64,000 nucleotides of DNA. Source: Usnea hakonensis. Taxonomy: Eukaryota > Ascomycota > Lecanoromycetes > Lecanorales > Parmeliaceae. Of this stretch, positions 13,549 through 25,025 are shown in pieces (position 1 is the first letter of the stretch; the number at the start of each line of letters is the position of its first letter). The position numbers were made by a program, and so were the translations under genes. Location: the NCBI GenBank assembly GCA_013423325.1, contig BLJB01000322.1, positions 71,792 to 135,791 on the forward strand, given 5' to 3'. The notes beneath the pieces are model-generated. The model had not been told where the DNA came from, did no database searches, and saw nothing but the letters and a program-made list of their open reading frames with translations.

Positions 13549-14043
13549 ATGGACGCCACAGAGGAGAAAGTCCGCCTTGACGTCCTTCATAGCGAACAGC
13601 TCCTCCGGGTTGCTAAGACCCAAGAGCAGGAACTAAATCACATTGCGCAAAAACAGGCGCAAGAACGGAACCACCACCAACAGATGCTCGATATCGAGCA
13701 TCGAGCATACTACAATGCGAGTCTTGCTCTTCAACAGGCTCATGATGAGCAAGAGTTCCAGCACCGCCAGCGGATGCTGAGGCTTGAAATACGGCGTCCA
13801 TCGTCCGAAAAGGCGACTCAAACCAGAGATTCGCCACCAAGATCCGAGGACAATCAGTCTAGGGACGAAGGCATAGTTGGATTTGGGGAGACTCTAGAAT
13901 CCCAGAATGCGGGACCTGCTGGTGCTGGGATTGGAAAGTTTGGGAACAAGATGTCAGAGGGGCGCGAAAGCAGAGCGGAAATATTCGGTGGATTCGCAAG
14001 GGCGGCAGCGAAGAGGGACTGGGAGAAGAAGAAGCAAGGATAG
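13549..14043 (+). CDS. Hypothetical small coiled-coil protein
   Basis: I do not recognise this gene. The frame is open from 13426 but its first ATG is at 13549, giving 164 residues. Residues about 5-85 are rich in E, Q, H, R and L with heptad-like spacing, suggesting one long coiled-coil helix. The middle is polar and probably disordered, and the C-terminus ends in a lysine/arginine cluster (DWEKKKQG). There is no signal peptide or membrane segment. It stands alone between END3 and a gene-poor stretch. Amino-acid composition is compatible with real coding, but no domain supports it and an upstream 5' exon cannot be excluded. Confidence 0.55.
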   Translation: MDATEEKVRLDVLHSEQLLRVAKTQEQELNHIAQKQAQERNHHQQMLDIEHRAYYNASLALQQAHDEQEFQHRQRMLRLEIRRPSSEKATQTRDSPPRSEDNQSRDEGIVGFGETLESQNAGPAGAGIGKFGNKMSEGRESRAEIFGGFARAAAKRDWEKKKQG

Positions 14044-16366
14044 ATTACAAGAGGCTGTTATTGTTAAGGGCCTGAGTGAGGTTGGATGGAAGTGTGGTTA
14101 GACATGAGCATGGCGCTTGGTCGGAGGATTCTAAATGTTCTCCTGCGCTATGCAATGGTTGGTGTTCTGTAACAAGTGTCCCGTTACCATGACCTTCCGA
14201 GAAGTCTGCGTCCTGTAGGATCCCATTTCAGGTTTGTAGAACAGCAGACAGCTTAGACATGGAAGTATTTCGAAGAGTCATGTTCATGACTGTAGCCTAT
14301 TTGGGTGGGTGTGGAGAAGACCACCATGTATGTTGTATAGATGCGCCGATCTTGATCTTGAGCGAAAGTGCAGAGATTGACCAAGCATAAGTACGTTACC
14401 TTACTATTGCGCCATTCTGTTCATATAAGGTACTTTAGGTACTCAATTACTTTACTTAAGGTACTTTACATTGTCATTTTGATTGGTGGATACCTTCCCT
14501 TACTTTACTCTAGCTGTTTAGCAAACGTAAAAGCCGTCTGTGGGAGATGGCGCTAAAAATGGTGCCCGCAGGACAAGGAACGCCTCAACTGAATGACATC
14601 TTCTTTAACTTGACTACCTCTCTACCCTACTCATGCAATGCAACTTTATCAAAGCCGAGTCCGCTTCAGTCGTATGTCTCGATTACAGTAGATCGGCATG
14701 ACATTTTCTGCCATTAATCCTCAAAGCAACCAATGCGCAATTCTTGGTTTTGCTAACAGTCAATGCTTTCCTAAGGTACCTTTCATACCTATCCTTCATC
14801 TTCACTAGGTTCTTAAATAATTAAAGGACTGTCACGCTCAACAAGTATTCAAGCTTGATTTCTCAGTGTCCGGATACCTTCCCTACAACAGCAGCGATCC
14901 TGGGCTGTGGTCTCACATTTTCGGCTTTGCTGGCCTGAAATCAATTTCTGTGCAGTACCGTTATTAAAGCTGCAGCAATAGTCACATATGGTGTGGGCTT
15001 CGTTACCACCCACACTGTTCCGTGCATCATTCGTCCTTGATTTGGCGTCTCCGTTGTTGCTCCTGCTAGCCAGCGGCCCACCCACTAGAAAGGCTTGATA
15101 CGCATCGTGGTCACTAAGATATTTGACCATTGTTGGCGATGGATTCGTCGGGGGTTTGCGAAGAGGTGTCTCAGACGACGGCCCGCCGTTCTGACATGCA
15201 ACTCTCCTAAATCGTTCCGGAAATTAGCACCAGACTATTTTTCAGAATCAATAACCCACGTCATACTGCAATGCCTCGATTATGATGACTGCCTGGAAGG
15301 ACGGTGAACGATCTCTATATTGATCATATATCAAGGTGATGTTGGTCCTGAAAGGGCGAAGGTTGTGAAGGCAAGGCCAAGAGAGCAATTGAACAGACTG
15401 TTGCTCTCAGAAACATTTGAAAGACTTGGAAATGTCCAAAGATTTATATTTTGCGTGGGCAGAGGAAAGGTCAGAAGCCCCTAAGACACTGACCACGGCA
15501 TTCCGTTCTTCTCGACATTTTCCTGGGGACTCTCCCAATCTGGGCGAAGTGCGTTGAGAAGGCTTACAAGTATCCAATGATAAGCAAATCTCATTCATAT
15601 CGAATTGCGGAAATAGTGAGTCGAGTCTTTCTTTACGATTTAAGTGGGAGACAGACTCCTGACAATCTCCCCGCCTTAAGGCTAGCAACTAGCACAGAAG
15701 CCTGGAAAAGCTTTGCAAAGGCACTTGATATGAAACCATTTTTAGGGCTAAGATAATCATACTCAGGAAATTGGCTTAATGCGGCAGGCATCCATAGGAA
15801 ACTAGGCTACTTATGGCTTTTCTCCTTCGAATTTTGCTGCCAGTGCAGATCTGCCGGCGCGTTCAGGTAAAGTACTTACCGTATTTCAGCCGAAAGATTG
15901 TGCGGGGCAAATTTCTTCATGTCTTTGAAGTTGCTCCAAAAACATCAGGCTGTACCAAGTGTCAGCAACCACAGACCAGCGGCACAAAGTCAGTCCGATT
16001 CGTTGCTGAAATTACCTCCTTATAGGGGCCTTGGTTCGCCATAATAATTTTATTTTTTTTCTGCACATCATGAAATGTGCCTTGGCCTTGGCATCGTCTC
16101 TCCCACTACTAATCTCTTCCGCACTCTTTAGTATCTTACCTCCCATCTTCCACCATCTCCCATCTTTCCTCGTTTACATTCATCCCATCGCACATAGCCC
16201 CTATGGCCTTTTCTTCTCGTCACTCATTTAATTATTGATTCACTCGTATGTTCAGTCATTCATTTATCCATTCATGATGCTTCCAATGTCATTCTTGCTT
16301 CTCTTCACATAGCCAGAAAGACTCAAAAAAGTCTATCGTACTAACGCAGTCATCCTGGGCTACGTG
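14044..16366. other. Gene-poor stretch
   Basis: This 2.3 kb contains no open frame with a recognisable domain. The longest is a cysteine-rich 93-codon frame on the minus strand at 14849-15130, which I could not support. Around 14390-14475 there are degenerate repeats of GGTACTTTA-like words. The last 300 bp are pyrimidine-rich and probably form the leader of the downstream Zn2Cys6 gene. Confidence 0.5.
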
Positions 16367-19106
16367 ATGAATACCAATCCTCCCAGCTTCGGACAGCAGG
16401 GTGAGAACAATGAGGGGGAGTCCCCTTTAGCACCAGCCTCTTTGCCTTCGCCACCGTCTTATGGTAGCCTACCTTCAGTAACTTCTTATGGCAATGAAGA
16501 CTGGCACTTTCCCGACTTTCCTGCCATCGCCAACCCGAGCACGACCTCTGCCAGCCCGATGTCTCCTTATTTTCCAGGCTTCGCTAGTGGTTCGTCCGCG
16601 GTAGGACCTGGACGAGCCGGACACGATATAAAATCAAAGTGCTAATTTGGCCTCACAGGGAGTCGTGAGATCTTACTCGACGACACCGCTCTCTTCGACA
16701 AGCCTTGAGATACCCAAAAATAGTCTGCCTTTGCCTTTCGAAAGACAGCTCCATTCCCAGTCAGTTGAATCAAACACTCAAAAGCGCACAAAATTCATCC
16801 TCGAAGATCCCAGGATGGCCAAACCCAAGAAGGATAAAGCAATGAGGTCCTGCACGTCATGCTTTACTAAAAGGTTGGAGGTAGGCTACCTTTCTTCTCC
16901 TCAGGGAACCTAGTCGTCTGTATAGATTGTCCAGCAGGTCTCATCCTAGGGCGAGTTGGCTAAATAATCGATGCCAGTGTCCTGAGAGCGAGATGCCAAA
17001 TCGCTGTGTGCATTGCGTGGGCAAAACCAGCTATTGCAAGGGACCGATCGAAACCCCTAGGCTATATGATCTGAGTATGTCTCTTAAGGATTGATGTGAT
17101 GATACCTAACAATATGTTCAGAACGCTTTGACGCAATGATGGCTGCCCTTCTTGAATGTCACTATAACTCATTACACATACACCCTAAAAGCGGAATTTT
17201 ATCGCCTCTGCACATAGACCTGAGACCGAAGCCTTCGTCAGAACAGGAGATTGTGTCAGACCAGCAAACATATCGTCTTCGATTGCCACATTTTAGAGAT
17301 GACTCCTCCCTTGAGGAGCCTTCAAACCTTAACGACGTATTGGATGCTATTCTTCCTGCCGACGTACCTCTCTGTATGGCTCAAAATCCAGGCTCGTACA
17401 ATTTGTCATCATATGAGGTATGCTCTCAATCACGCATTCTTGACTCTCACTGAAATGGAAACATTTCTATAGTGCCTTTGCCGACGTCTCTGCGCATGCC
17501 TGAGCTTGTTGCGTCGCCTACATGACTGCACCATAGACAAGGCATACAAGAATGACCACAGATCTGTCGGCGTAATTGTCGGATTCTTGTGTCAAGTGAG
17601 CCGCACGGCCTCTTCTATCTTCGCGGAAATCTATGAGCACATCCGAAAATGCTGTTTCACCAGTCGTGATAGAGGAACCCCAAAGCTGATGATCATCTTG
17701 GCTGAGCATCTGGGTCACATTCATAAGGAGTTACGGGCTTTCATGGATACCAAGGGATATTTCTCTGACCCAGTAAACGCCCTCCAGCTCTGTGGACGAG
17801 CGTAACTAACGAGCATAGCAGCTGTCTCTGAGTGAAACACTCTACAACGGTGTCCAAAGTCTAGATGAAGTCGAGAATCTTGGCAGAGGACTTTGCGCTA
17901 GAGCTTTCGAAGCTACATACCAGTCATCTGATCTGGACATTGGCGGAGTACATCTCGTACCCTGTTTTGAACCTCGCGGCTGTTATGATACTGACGATCT
18001 TTGTTCTTTCTCGTAAGGGATACTCAAGCATGATGACAGATGTTCAGATGCTGATCGCTCTTTCTTGCAATAGCCAAAACATTTCTTTCATGGATATCTT
18101 GCGGAACTCTGCACCGCACCATTATCCTACCAGCCATCAGCCTGTTCCGATCATGTGTAACAACGACACCGTTCGATCTTGGCAGACCAATGATATCCAT
18201 GATCCGAATTCCACTTCTGGACAGCATTCGCGGGACAGTGTAAGCGCAGCTCCAGAGACAACCATTGAAGACCGCATCCCGTTCGGAGTCGATGGATTGC
18301 AAGCGGAAGCGTACGATATACTCGGCCCAGGTTTGACTCTAGGACACGATGATTTCGGAGCTGCGCAAAATCTAGAGGCAAATGTCGGTACGGATTATTG
18401 CCACGTCGGAGCCCTCGAATCCTTACCCCACGGCCACCCTGTCCCTTGGGAACAGCAAGCTAGCTATGCTCACTTCCAGTATTATGCACCCATAGACACT
18501 GATATGAGTAGTGACATATTGCCATCTCAATCTCATATGATGGCACCGTCGCGAATCGAATCGGGTACCATCCAGCAGTTGGAGCCCACGGACAACAACA
18601 GTGCCTCGTCAATGATCGGGCAACAATTGTGCTCAGTGCCCGTCCCAACTCCTGCCAAAGTTCCAAAGAAAACCAGCAAACGTAAGGCAATCATGAAAGC
18701 TTTCTCCCGTAAGAAGGCACGCTTGACACCATCTCATCTCAATTACAGCGAGGATTCGAGGGCACCAATAGCCGACTTGCGGTCACAGCTTGGCAAAGGC
18801 ACCGAGCCTGCAGTGAAGACAGCGACAAACAATAACACGATTTTGTCAAAGCGGCCGAGTGATGAATACCAAAAAGAACAGCTCCGAAGCGAGTTGATGT
18901 GGGAGCAGGTGAACAACAAGCGTACAGAACTCGACGACGCTGGCATCGTCCGAGAATTTGAAGTCACGAACTCGGAAAGGCGGCCAATGTCATGGCCACA
19001 TAGGAATCCGTGGCGCAAATCGCTTGATATCTCCGTTGCCGTACTTACCAAAGGCTTTGAGAGGCTGATGACAGAACGAGGAGAGTCTTCCCTGTCGGTC
19101 ACGTGA
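16367..19106 (+). CDS. Zn(II)2Cys6 transcription factor
   Basis: Fungal-specific DNA-binding regulator, presumably nuclear. Seven exons restore one frame of 790 residues: 16367-16600, 16659-16880, 16978-17074, 17122-17417, 17473-17772, 17822-18012 and 18074-19106. Removing intron 16881-16977 creates a perfect binuclear zinc cluster with spacing C-X2-C-X6-C-X8-C-X2-C-X6-C (Cys 143, 146, 153, 162, 165, 172). The intron sits immediately before the third Cys. The N-terminus is Pro/Ser-rich. The C-terminal half contains a basic patch (KVPKKTSKRK) that may be a nuclear localisation signal. Without splicing, only unrelated open frames are seen, so automated calls may miss the cluster. The 17773-17821 intron could use an acceptor 3 bp earlier. 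Targets are unknown. Confidence 0.85.
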
Positions 19107-20596
19107 CCTAGGCAGGTTTCTACCCATTCAATACGCTTGAATTCAAAGAGAAGCATTGCAAACAGTCGCCATGCTGGGTATACCCGCGGGTTTTTGATAG
19201 GGGTTTAAACTTCAGGAAGGACTTTTTAAATTATTCATAGCAGGCTATTATACTTACTTTATTCCATAGTATGTCCGGCTTGGCTCAAAAAGTCAACTTC
19301 GTGGATACTATTTGTATTTAGACGAATTCAATCTAGCTCCGAGAGAGTTTTGTATGATGATCTAGACGAGGCACTCTGCTCCTGGCAGGCAAGACTGTAA
19401 AGCCAGACCCGCCAAATCGCTACTTTCGTCTTACAAGATTGCCATGAGACTGTCCCGTATCTGGTCTTAAACCCAAGACATTGATAATCGTCGTTACTAG
19501 AACATCTGATATTCAATCTAACAAGCCCTTCCTTTTCCTCTGGCTGTACCAATGTCTCTCAATCACCTTTTCAAACCGCTACACTAGCTAAATTCATTCA
19601 AGCGAGCACGGGTTCTTCATGCTCACCACAATAGTCTCAGCCATTGCCCAGTGACGATTCTCTTAGTATATAGACGATCTGAATGCCATCATCACTTTGG
19701 ATTCGTTCGTACTGTTGACCAGAACCTGAGGCGGTCAATTTCTTTCACTTAAATAAACGCGCTCGCAAAATGCATATTCACTTTACTGGGCCTATACCAG
19801 CAGGAAAGCATGCTCGGTTTCCAAAGACGCACTGTCTGGGTCGTCCCTATATCGTCAGGATGTCCCAGAGCGTCAACGAATTATTCCCCAAATTCCTGCT
19901 GTCTTGGACCCTCAAAAAAGTGGACCTTGTTGTATTGCCTAATGCATGTTTTCATGTTGGAATGTCCATGTGAGTCCGGCGAACTCGTGGAATGGCAATT
20001 GCGAGCGCAACGGATGAGGGAAAGGGATAGCGATGCAGGCTAGGACAGAGGTAATGTGGTAAAAGCGTTTCCAGACGTTCCGGCGCTCCAAGGGGGAGGA
20101 GCACGGGAGGAACACTTGGCTGAGCTCCTGATATGGATCGTGGCTATGAGCCTTGGAACAATGTCCAAAGACGTCTAAACCAATGGGAAATGACCGGATG
20201 AAATACTCGGATTTAATTTGAAGCTCTCGCTTCAGGATAAGAGCAGCAAGGTAGTGGCATGCTTGAGCTGCATGTACCGGGAAGCGGGCGTGCTCGCCTT
20301 CGATTTCTTATGAAACATGTTGATGACTAGGAACAAAAGACAGGCCTCGAACTCGCCAGAAGTAGGGCCGACTAGGGAGCCTTTGTTGGAAAAGAAGAAT
20401 GGTATTCCCGGATATTAATGGGTGAATTCAAGTTTGCAAAACCAGTAATAAATGTTCCATCGTGTCGAGTGGAGAGGTCACAGATGTCGCGCCCTTAGCA
20501 AGAACATCGATTCCATAGAGCGACAATTGTGGTTGATTCGTAAAGATCAGCGAGAGTGGAGTTACATCCTCGTCTCATTTATCGATCAGGTCCTGA
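19107..20596. other. Gene-poor stretch
   Basis: This 1.5 kb lies between the convergent Zn2Cys6 gene and the mitochondrial K+/H+ exchange-related gene. Only frames of up to 77 codons occur, overlapping on both strands. I see no domain, repeat array or RNA gene. Confidence 0.5.
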
Positions 20597-21556
20597 CTAC
20601 TTCTTCGTGGCAGCATCAAGCTCCGCCTTCTCTTCTCTAAGCTCGTTTTGTGCTTTTAACGCTCTTTCCACCTGCCACACAGCGCGTTCAATCTCGATCG
20701 CCAGCTCTGGGACATCAAGGTGGCCAGCCAAGAGCTGACCGCTGGATTTAGACAGCAGCATTCTCTCCTTCTGATTATCCGGAACGGAATTGGTATTGGA
20801 TCCAGATCGAATACTACCCATCTTTTTGTCGAGCTCTCCCATGGTCTTGTCCATTTCAGCCTCTATATATGCCATTCGTAGAATTTCAGAGGGGTATAAG
20901 TCCATAAGCTTGTTCTCGAGTAGGAACTCCAAATGCTTAGAACCACCCCGTGCTTTCTCATTTCAGCGACCACAACCGGACCCATTGAGATGCTTGTACT
21001 GACCTCGCCAATGGGACCAAGCACGAAAACAGAGGTAGAAAAACGGCAGATTTGGCACTCTATATCATATGTTTGTTAAATTAGCTTGAGATGGGCTTCG
21101 TAGCCAAACAACTTACACTGGAAGCAACGCTACAGGGGCTGAGATGGGCATCCCGATGATACTTCCCCAGAGCCATTTCGTGTGAAACTTCTGTTTTTCC
21201 TTGCTGCCGAGCTTTTGCAAAACATCATGAACCTCTCGAGATTCAATAAAAGTCCTTGGATATTCTATTCTGACTTTGCCTTTGCCAACGACCTCCTCTC
21301 TTTTCCGCCTCGCGCTCAACGGCGGTATGCTCTTCAATCCCCATTCCGCATACGGTAGGCGCTGAAACAATTTGTTGCCGTATGTTGTAACCTTCTTCTG
21401 CCAGCCGGACTCTTTCTTCTCCCAACCGAGCCAGGTGTTGGCGGCTCTCGTAGCGGCCTTGTCCAAAAAAGTGGTCTTCTCAGATGCTTGGAGCTTCAGT
21501 CGTTGACAGTAGACGAGACTTTGTCTTGTAGAAATTGGCAAAAGGAAAAGGCGCAT
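20597..21556 (-). CDS. Mitochondrial K+/H+ exchange-related protein (Mit_KHE1 family)
   Basis: Family linked in yeast (YDL183C type) to K+/H+ exchange across the inner mitochondrial membrane. Three exons, 21117-21556, 21004-21059 and 20597-20952, encode 283 residues. The N-terminus MRLFLLPIST and the central FFYLCFRAWSHWR segment, rebuilt across two introns (21060-21116 and 20953-21003), are characteristic of the family. A hydrophobic segment near residue 135 (IIGMPISAPVALLPV) continues into the second exon and is a likely membrane anchor. The C-terminus is helical and charged. The ATG at 21556 matches the conserved start. It is divergently transcribed from the SRF1-like gene, with starts 415 bp apart. 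Confidence 0.85.
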
Positions 21557-21971
21557 TGCAAGCTTGGACTAAAGTCCTCTTTGATTGCGCAGCGATTGTG
21601 GCTTCATGGGGACGCGCTGGAATTTGGTACGGTACGGCGACCTGTATGGACCAAGAAGCCAACCTAAAGCGACATCGTCCGCCGTACAACCGTTCAAAAG
21701 CCTGGCCTGGTGGACTTTCCTCTCCCATTCGACGTCACTTATTACTTGCACCGTATTAATTTTTCTACTTCCTGTCAATATTCTTTTCCATTCCCTTGGT
21801 ACTCTAATTCAACTTTCCTCTAATGACGAGGTCTGTCTGCGATCATGCACAAATAAGATTGAATAGTTACAGCCAATGGCTCTACATTCAAGCTTATTCG
21901 CCCCTCTTTGGACCCTCTTCCAGTAAGGAAGCTGCCAGAACACTCGCCTTGCTCTTACTGCCTCTAGATCA
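21557..21971. promoter_or_regulatory. Divergent promoter between Mit_KHE1 and SRF1-like genes
   Basis: 415 bp between two divergent start codons with no supported coding sequence. Pyrimidine-rich leader-like sequence precedes the SRF1-like start. Confidence 0.45.
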
Positions 21972-23286
21972 ATGGCCTTTGGAGAAGGTTCCTTTCGATC
22001 GCGGGCAGCGAGCTTGCTACGTCCTTCTACCTTTTCTACAACTCAATCGCTTAGCCAACGCGAGAATCAGGAAAATGGATCCGGTATCGCCCGGAACACA
22101 CCTGCAGAGTCCTCCTTGAACGAGAAGACGATAGTCGCAGAGGGCAATGTAAGTCTGGAGCAATCGCAAACTCTTTCTTCGGATGGAAAGATGCATCATA
22201 CTTCTGGCAGTAATGCTGTGGCCAACGACAGGGCCGCTCAGAGGATTGTCAGGACGATACCAAGTGAGTCTTAAACGGGGCCTGGTCTGCTAAGAGCGGA
22301 GATCTGCTACGGTCCGTAACTTCAGGATACGTACTGACCGCTCTCTCGACTCAGGCTGGGTACATACACTCGATGAGGAGGACGAGGATGTACTCGCGGC
22401 AGCCCATTATTTGCCTCACACTCCTGCCGGCGCTCTGATAGCCCAACACAATAACGCCACGACCAATGGTCTCAATGGACAGCCAAGACCAATTCGAGGT
22501 CGTTTGTACGATCACGGGCCTCTTGCTCGGGACGCACTACGAGAGTCCGAGTCACGGTGGAGGGCATTCGCTAGTTCTTCTGCATATCCGACTATCTCAG
22601 CGGAAGGCGGAGAAATTGTGTCCGAGGAATGGCTGGAGCAGAACGGTCCAGACTACTCCAGGCCTTGGCTTGCTGGCGCTTCGGATGGAGATCCCGAGAA
22701 GGATCCGGCAGGCTTGTACAGATTTAGGGCAAAGAGAAGAGCATGGTATATCAGAGCTCAGCGGACCGTTCTGCGGAACCCCATCGTACCAATGATCATC
22801 CGCATGAATGTATGGGCCTTCTCTGCGGTCGCCCTCGCTCTCGCATGCTCAATCCACCACATTACGGACAAGACCGGTAGGTCAGGGAATATAGCGTCTA
22901 CAAATATGGCGATTGCCGTGGACGCGGTTGCGCTGGTTTACCTTCTCTACATCACATACGATGAGTAGTCTGGAAAACCTCTTGGCTTACGACCCGCTAA
23001 AGCCAAAATGCGTCTTATCTTCTTGGATCTTTTCTTCATAGTGTTTGATTCCGCGAATTTGAGCCTAGCTTTCGAGTCGATTGAAGGGGGCTGCTCCAAT
23101 TCTATCGCCGGCACCGGGTTCTGCTCTCTGCAAAAGACCCTGGCTTCGGTCCTATTGATTGCACTAATTGCGTGGCTTCTTACCTTTTCAATAAGTGTCA
23201 TGAGGTGAGTATTATCAAACATGTCTACTTGGGAGATTTGTCGCTGACGATGACTTAGACTTGTAGAACGGGTTACCACGAGATGA
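21972..23286 (+). pseudogene. srf1: SRF1-like regulator of phospholipase D, frame interrupted by an in-frame TAG
   Basis: Yeast Srf1 is a membrane protein that regulates phospholipase D (Spo14). Exons 21972-22263, 22355-23204 and 23259-23286 keep one frame of 389 codons, but codon 302 (22966-22968) is TAG. It falls in a motif where relatives, as I remember them, read DEY-(T/S)GKPLGLR; here it reads DE-stop-SGKPLGLR. Everything downstream is intact: two more membrane segments, conserved KAKMRL and SVMR-LVERV across a normal intron, and a proper final stop. As read, translation ends at 301 residues with two of four membrane segments lost. The options are a recent nonsense mutation, a base-calling error, or readthrough. 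Removing the stop by splicing would need an improbable 38-bp intron. Marked as a pseudogene because the frame is broken, not because decay is evident. Confidence 0.7.
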
Positions 23287-23553
23287 TGTACTGTATGCAG
23301 TTGCGACTCTGTGGCCGGCTATCTCGAACATCACCTTCGGCTGCTTCCAGGTGCATAGCGGATTGAGTATCGCATCGTCCATGGCGTTTGCGGAAATTCT
23401 CGACAGTGTGGAGAGCTATTGTGTTTGGATTGCTGATAACGGCATTTCCAGGTTGCTTATGACGTAGTTGATGGCTCGGGCTAACCTCCGCTTGGAAGCT
23501 AAAAACCTTCCAGTCTGACACTTTCATGCTTTCTTCTGTGTTTGACCGTTTTT

Positions 23554-24120
23554 ATGATACACACATCAATGATGGCTGCATCCAAAGCGCCTCTTGTTGC
23601 GCTTAAAGATCTTCGCGTATCCTCTCATCAAATTCCCGCTTTCGGTCTCATACCTAATACTTCCATACAAAAGAAGCCTTTCCTCATCTACCATTCCGCT
23701 TTTCATTCGGGTGTGTCTGCCTCTTCAATCGAAAGTCATCTTTCAACCGTCGGTGTCGTGGACCCTCAGTGGCAATTTACCATGTACAGTCAATCGCATT
23801 TCCATTCTACCGCTCATGAGGTGCTCTGTGTGGCATCAGGCAAGGCCAAATTGTGCTTTGGAGGAGAACAAAACCCCAAGAGGGTGGAAGCGGTGCTCGA
23901 GAAGGGCGATGTCATGGTTGTGCCGGCAGGCGTGGCGCATCGCTTACTGGAGGATGTTGATGGAAATTTCAAGATGGTTGGGAGCTATCCCACGGGCAAG
24001 GGCTGGGACATGTGCTACGGGAAAAGCGGAGAGGAGGAGAAAGTGGAGGGGATACAGCATTTAGGATGGTTTGAGAGGGATCCTATCTACGGAGATGAAG
24101 GACCGTCTCTTCGTGTGTGA
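23554..24120 (+). CDS. Cupin-domain protein (YjlB-like)
   Basis: Small single-exon cupin of 188 residues from the first ATG at 23554; ATGs at 23569 and 23572 (MAASKAPL) are plausible alternatives that fit the family better. Cupin motif 1 is visible as SHFHSTAHEVL with three His and a Glu that would ligand a metal. Motif 2 is GDVMVVPAGVAHRL with a further His. The N-terminus HQIPAFGLIPNTSIQ and the C-terminal DPIYGDEGP resemble the bacterial YjlB type. The substrate is unknown. There is no signal peptide or membrane segment, so it is probably cytosolic. It starts 267 bp after the SRF1-like gene on the same strand. Confidence 0.85.
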   Translation: MIHTSMMAASKAPLVALKDLRVSSHQIPAFGLIPNTSIQKKPFLIYHSAFHSGVSASSIESHLSTVGVVDPQWQFTMYSQSHFHSTAHEVLCVASGKAKLCFGGEQNPKRVEAVLEKGDVMVVPAGVAHRLLEDVDGNFKMVGSYPTGKGWDMCYGKSGEEEKVEGIQHLGWFERDPIYGDEGPSLRV

Positions 24121-25025
24121 GAAATTGGGTCTTGTGTCTTGGACCATCAGCCACTTTGGTGGCGACAAGTAAAGAAAGTGTATAAGGCACGGCGATAGAA
24201 AATCACTCATTTGTTATACCGTCCTAAGAAGCTTGTGGTGGCTGATTCTGTATCTTTGCGCCTAAGATGTTTGAAATGTTGTCGGAGAATATGGATGCTG
24301 TCAAATGCAGTGATGTGGAGTGTGAATGCCGAACATTTCCAGCCGTGATTGGGGGAGTAAATGCGCCAAGCATATACTAAAGGCACTAAAGGCACTGTCA
24401 GTCTGTCACTGTAACTGCCGCATGCACTTGCCTCTTTCAAGTAAGGTTGAGTTGTTTTGGCCTCTTGGCAGGGTATGACTGCATCTCTCTAGCATCTACC
24501 AGTACTTGGGAGCTCTAGAATGCGCAGACAGTACAATCATCTCTTTCTCTTTCCTCCTCTGTCTCCTCACAGCACAGATTGACCCTGACGTCAGTGCGAA
24601 AGCTATACAACATTTCTTGCGCCGGTATGAAGAGTGCTGCGAATCCTTGGGATTTTTGACAGAGGCTTCTTCCCCAGTACGGATAAGTTCGCGTATCTTC
24701 AAACAACAATCAGCTTATTTGACACTTGACGCCAACCTTGACACGTTCAGCTTCCACATCCCTCTTGTCGGACATCTATTTCAACCAGCTCAAGTCCTAT
24801 CAAGAACACTCTCTTCTTCCTACGAGTCGAGCCTAGACCCCACCTCGACACATCTAATTTCGACGTCACTCTTGTCCAAAAAGTTGATAAAACACACGAC
24901 TTCTTCCCCCCTCAAGCGTCCACACTCGCTCCTGCTACAATTCGAGTCCGCATAACTTTCTTCTTTCCTCCACATCTCGCACTTAGCATCCTCCATCTTC
25001 AATCACTTTCGCACATTTCACCAAG
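24121..25025. promoter_or_regulatory. Upstream region and pyrimidine-rich leader of cullin-1
   Basis: 905 bp without a supported gene. The last 400 bp are strongly C/T-rich, as is common for leaders of well-expressed ascomycete genes. An open frame at 24506-24955 begins with TTG, is low complexity and is best read as an artefact of this bias. Confidence 0.4.

Noticed and set aside
14849..15130. 93-codon minus-strand frame with many Cys
   Set aside because: Cysteine spacing does not match a known zinc finger and no splice-supported extension was found.
17865..18073. Start of a 413-codon frame as a separate gene
   Set aside because: The first 70 codons fall in exon 6 in another frame and in an intron of the Zn2Cys6 gene; splicing 18013-18073 joins the rest to the upstream frame.
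24506..24955. 149-codon plus-strand frame upstream of cullin
   Set aside because: Begins with TTG, is Ser/Leu-rich from C/T-biased leader sequence, and has no motif.
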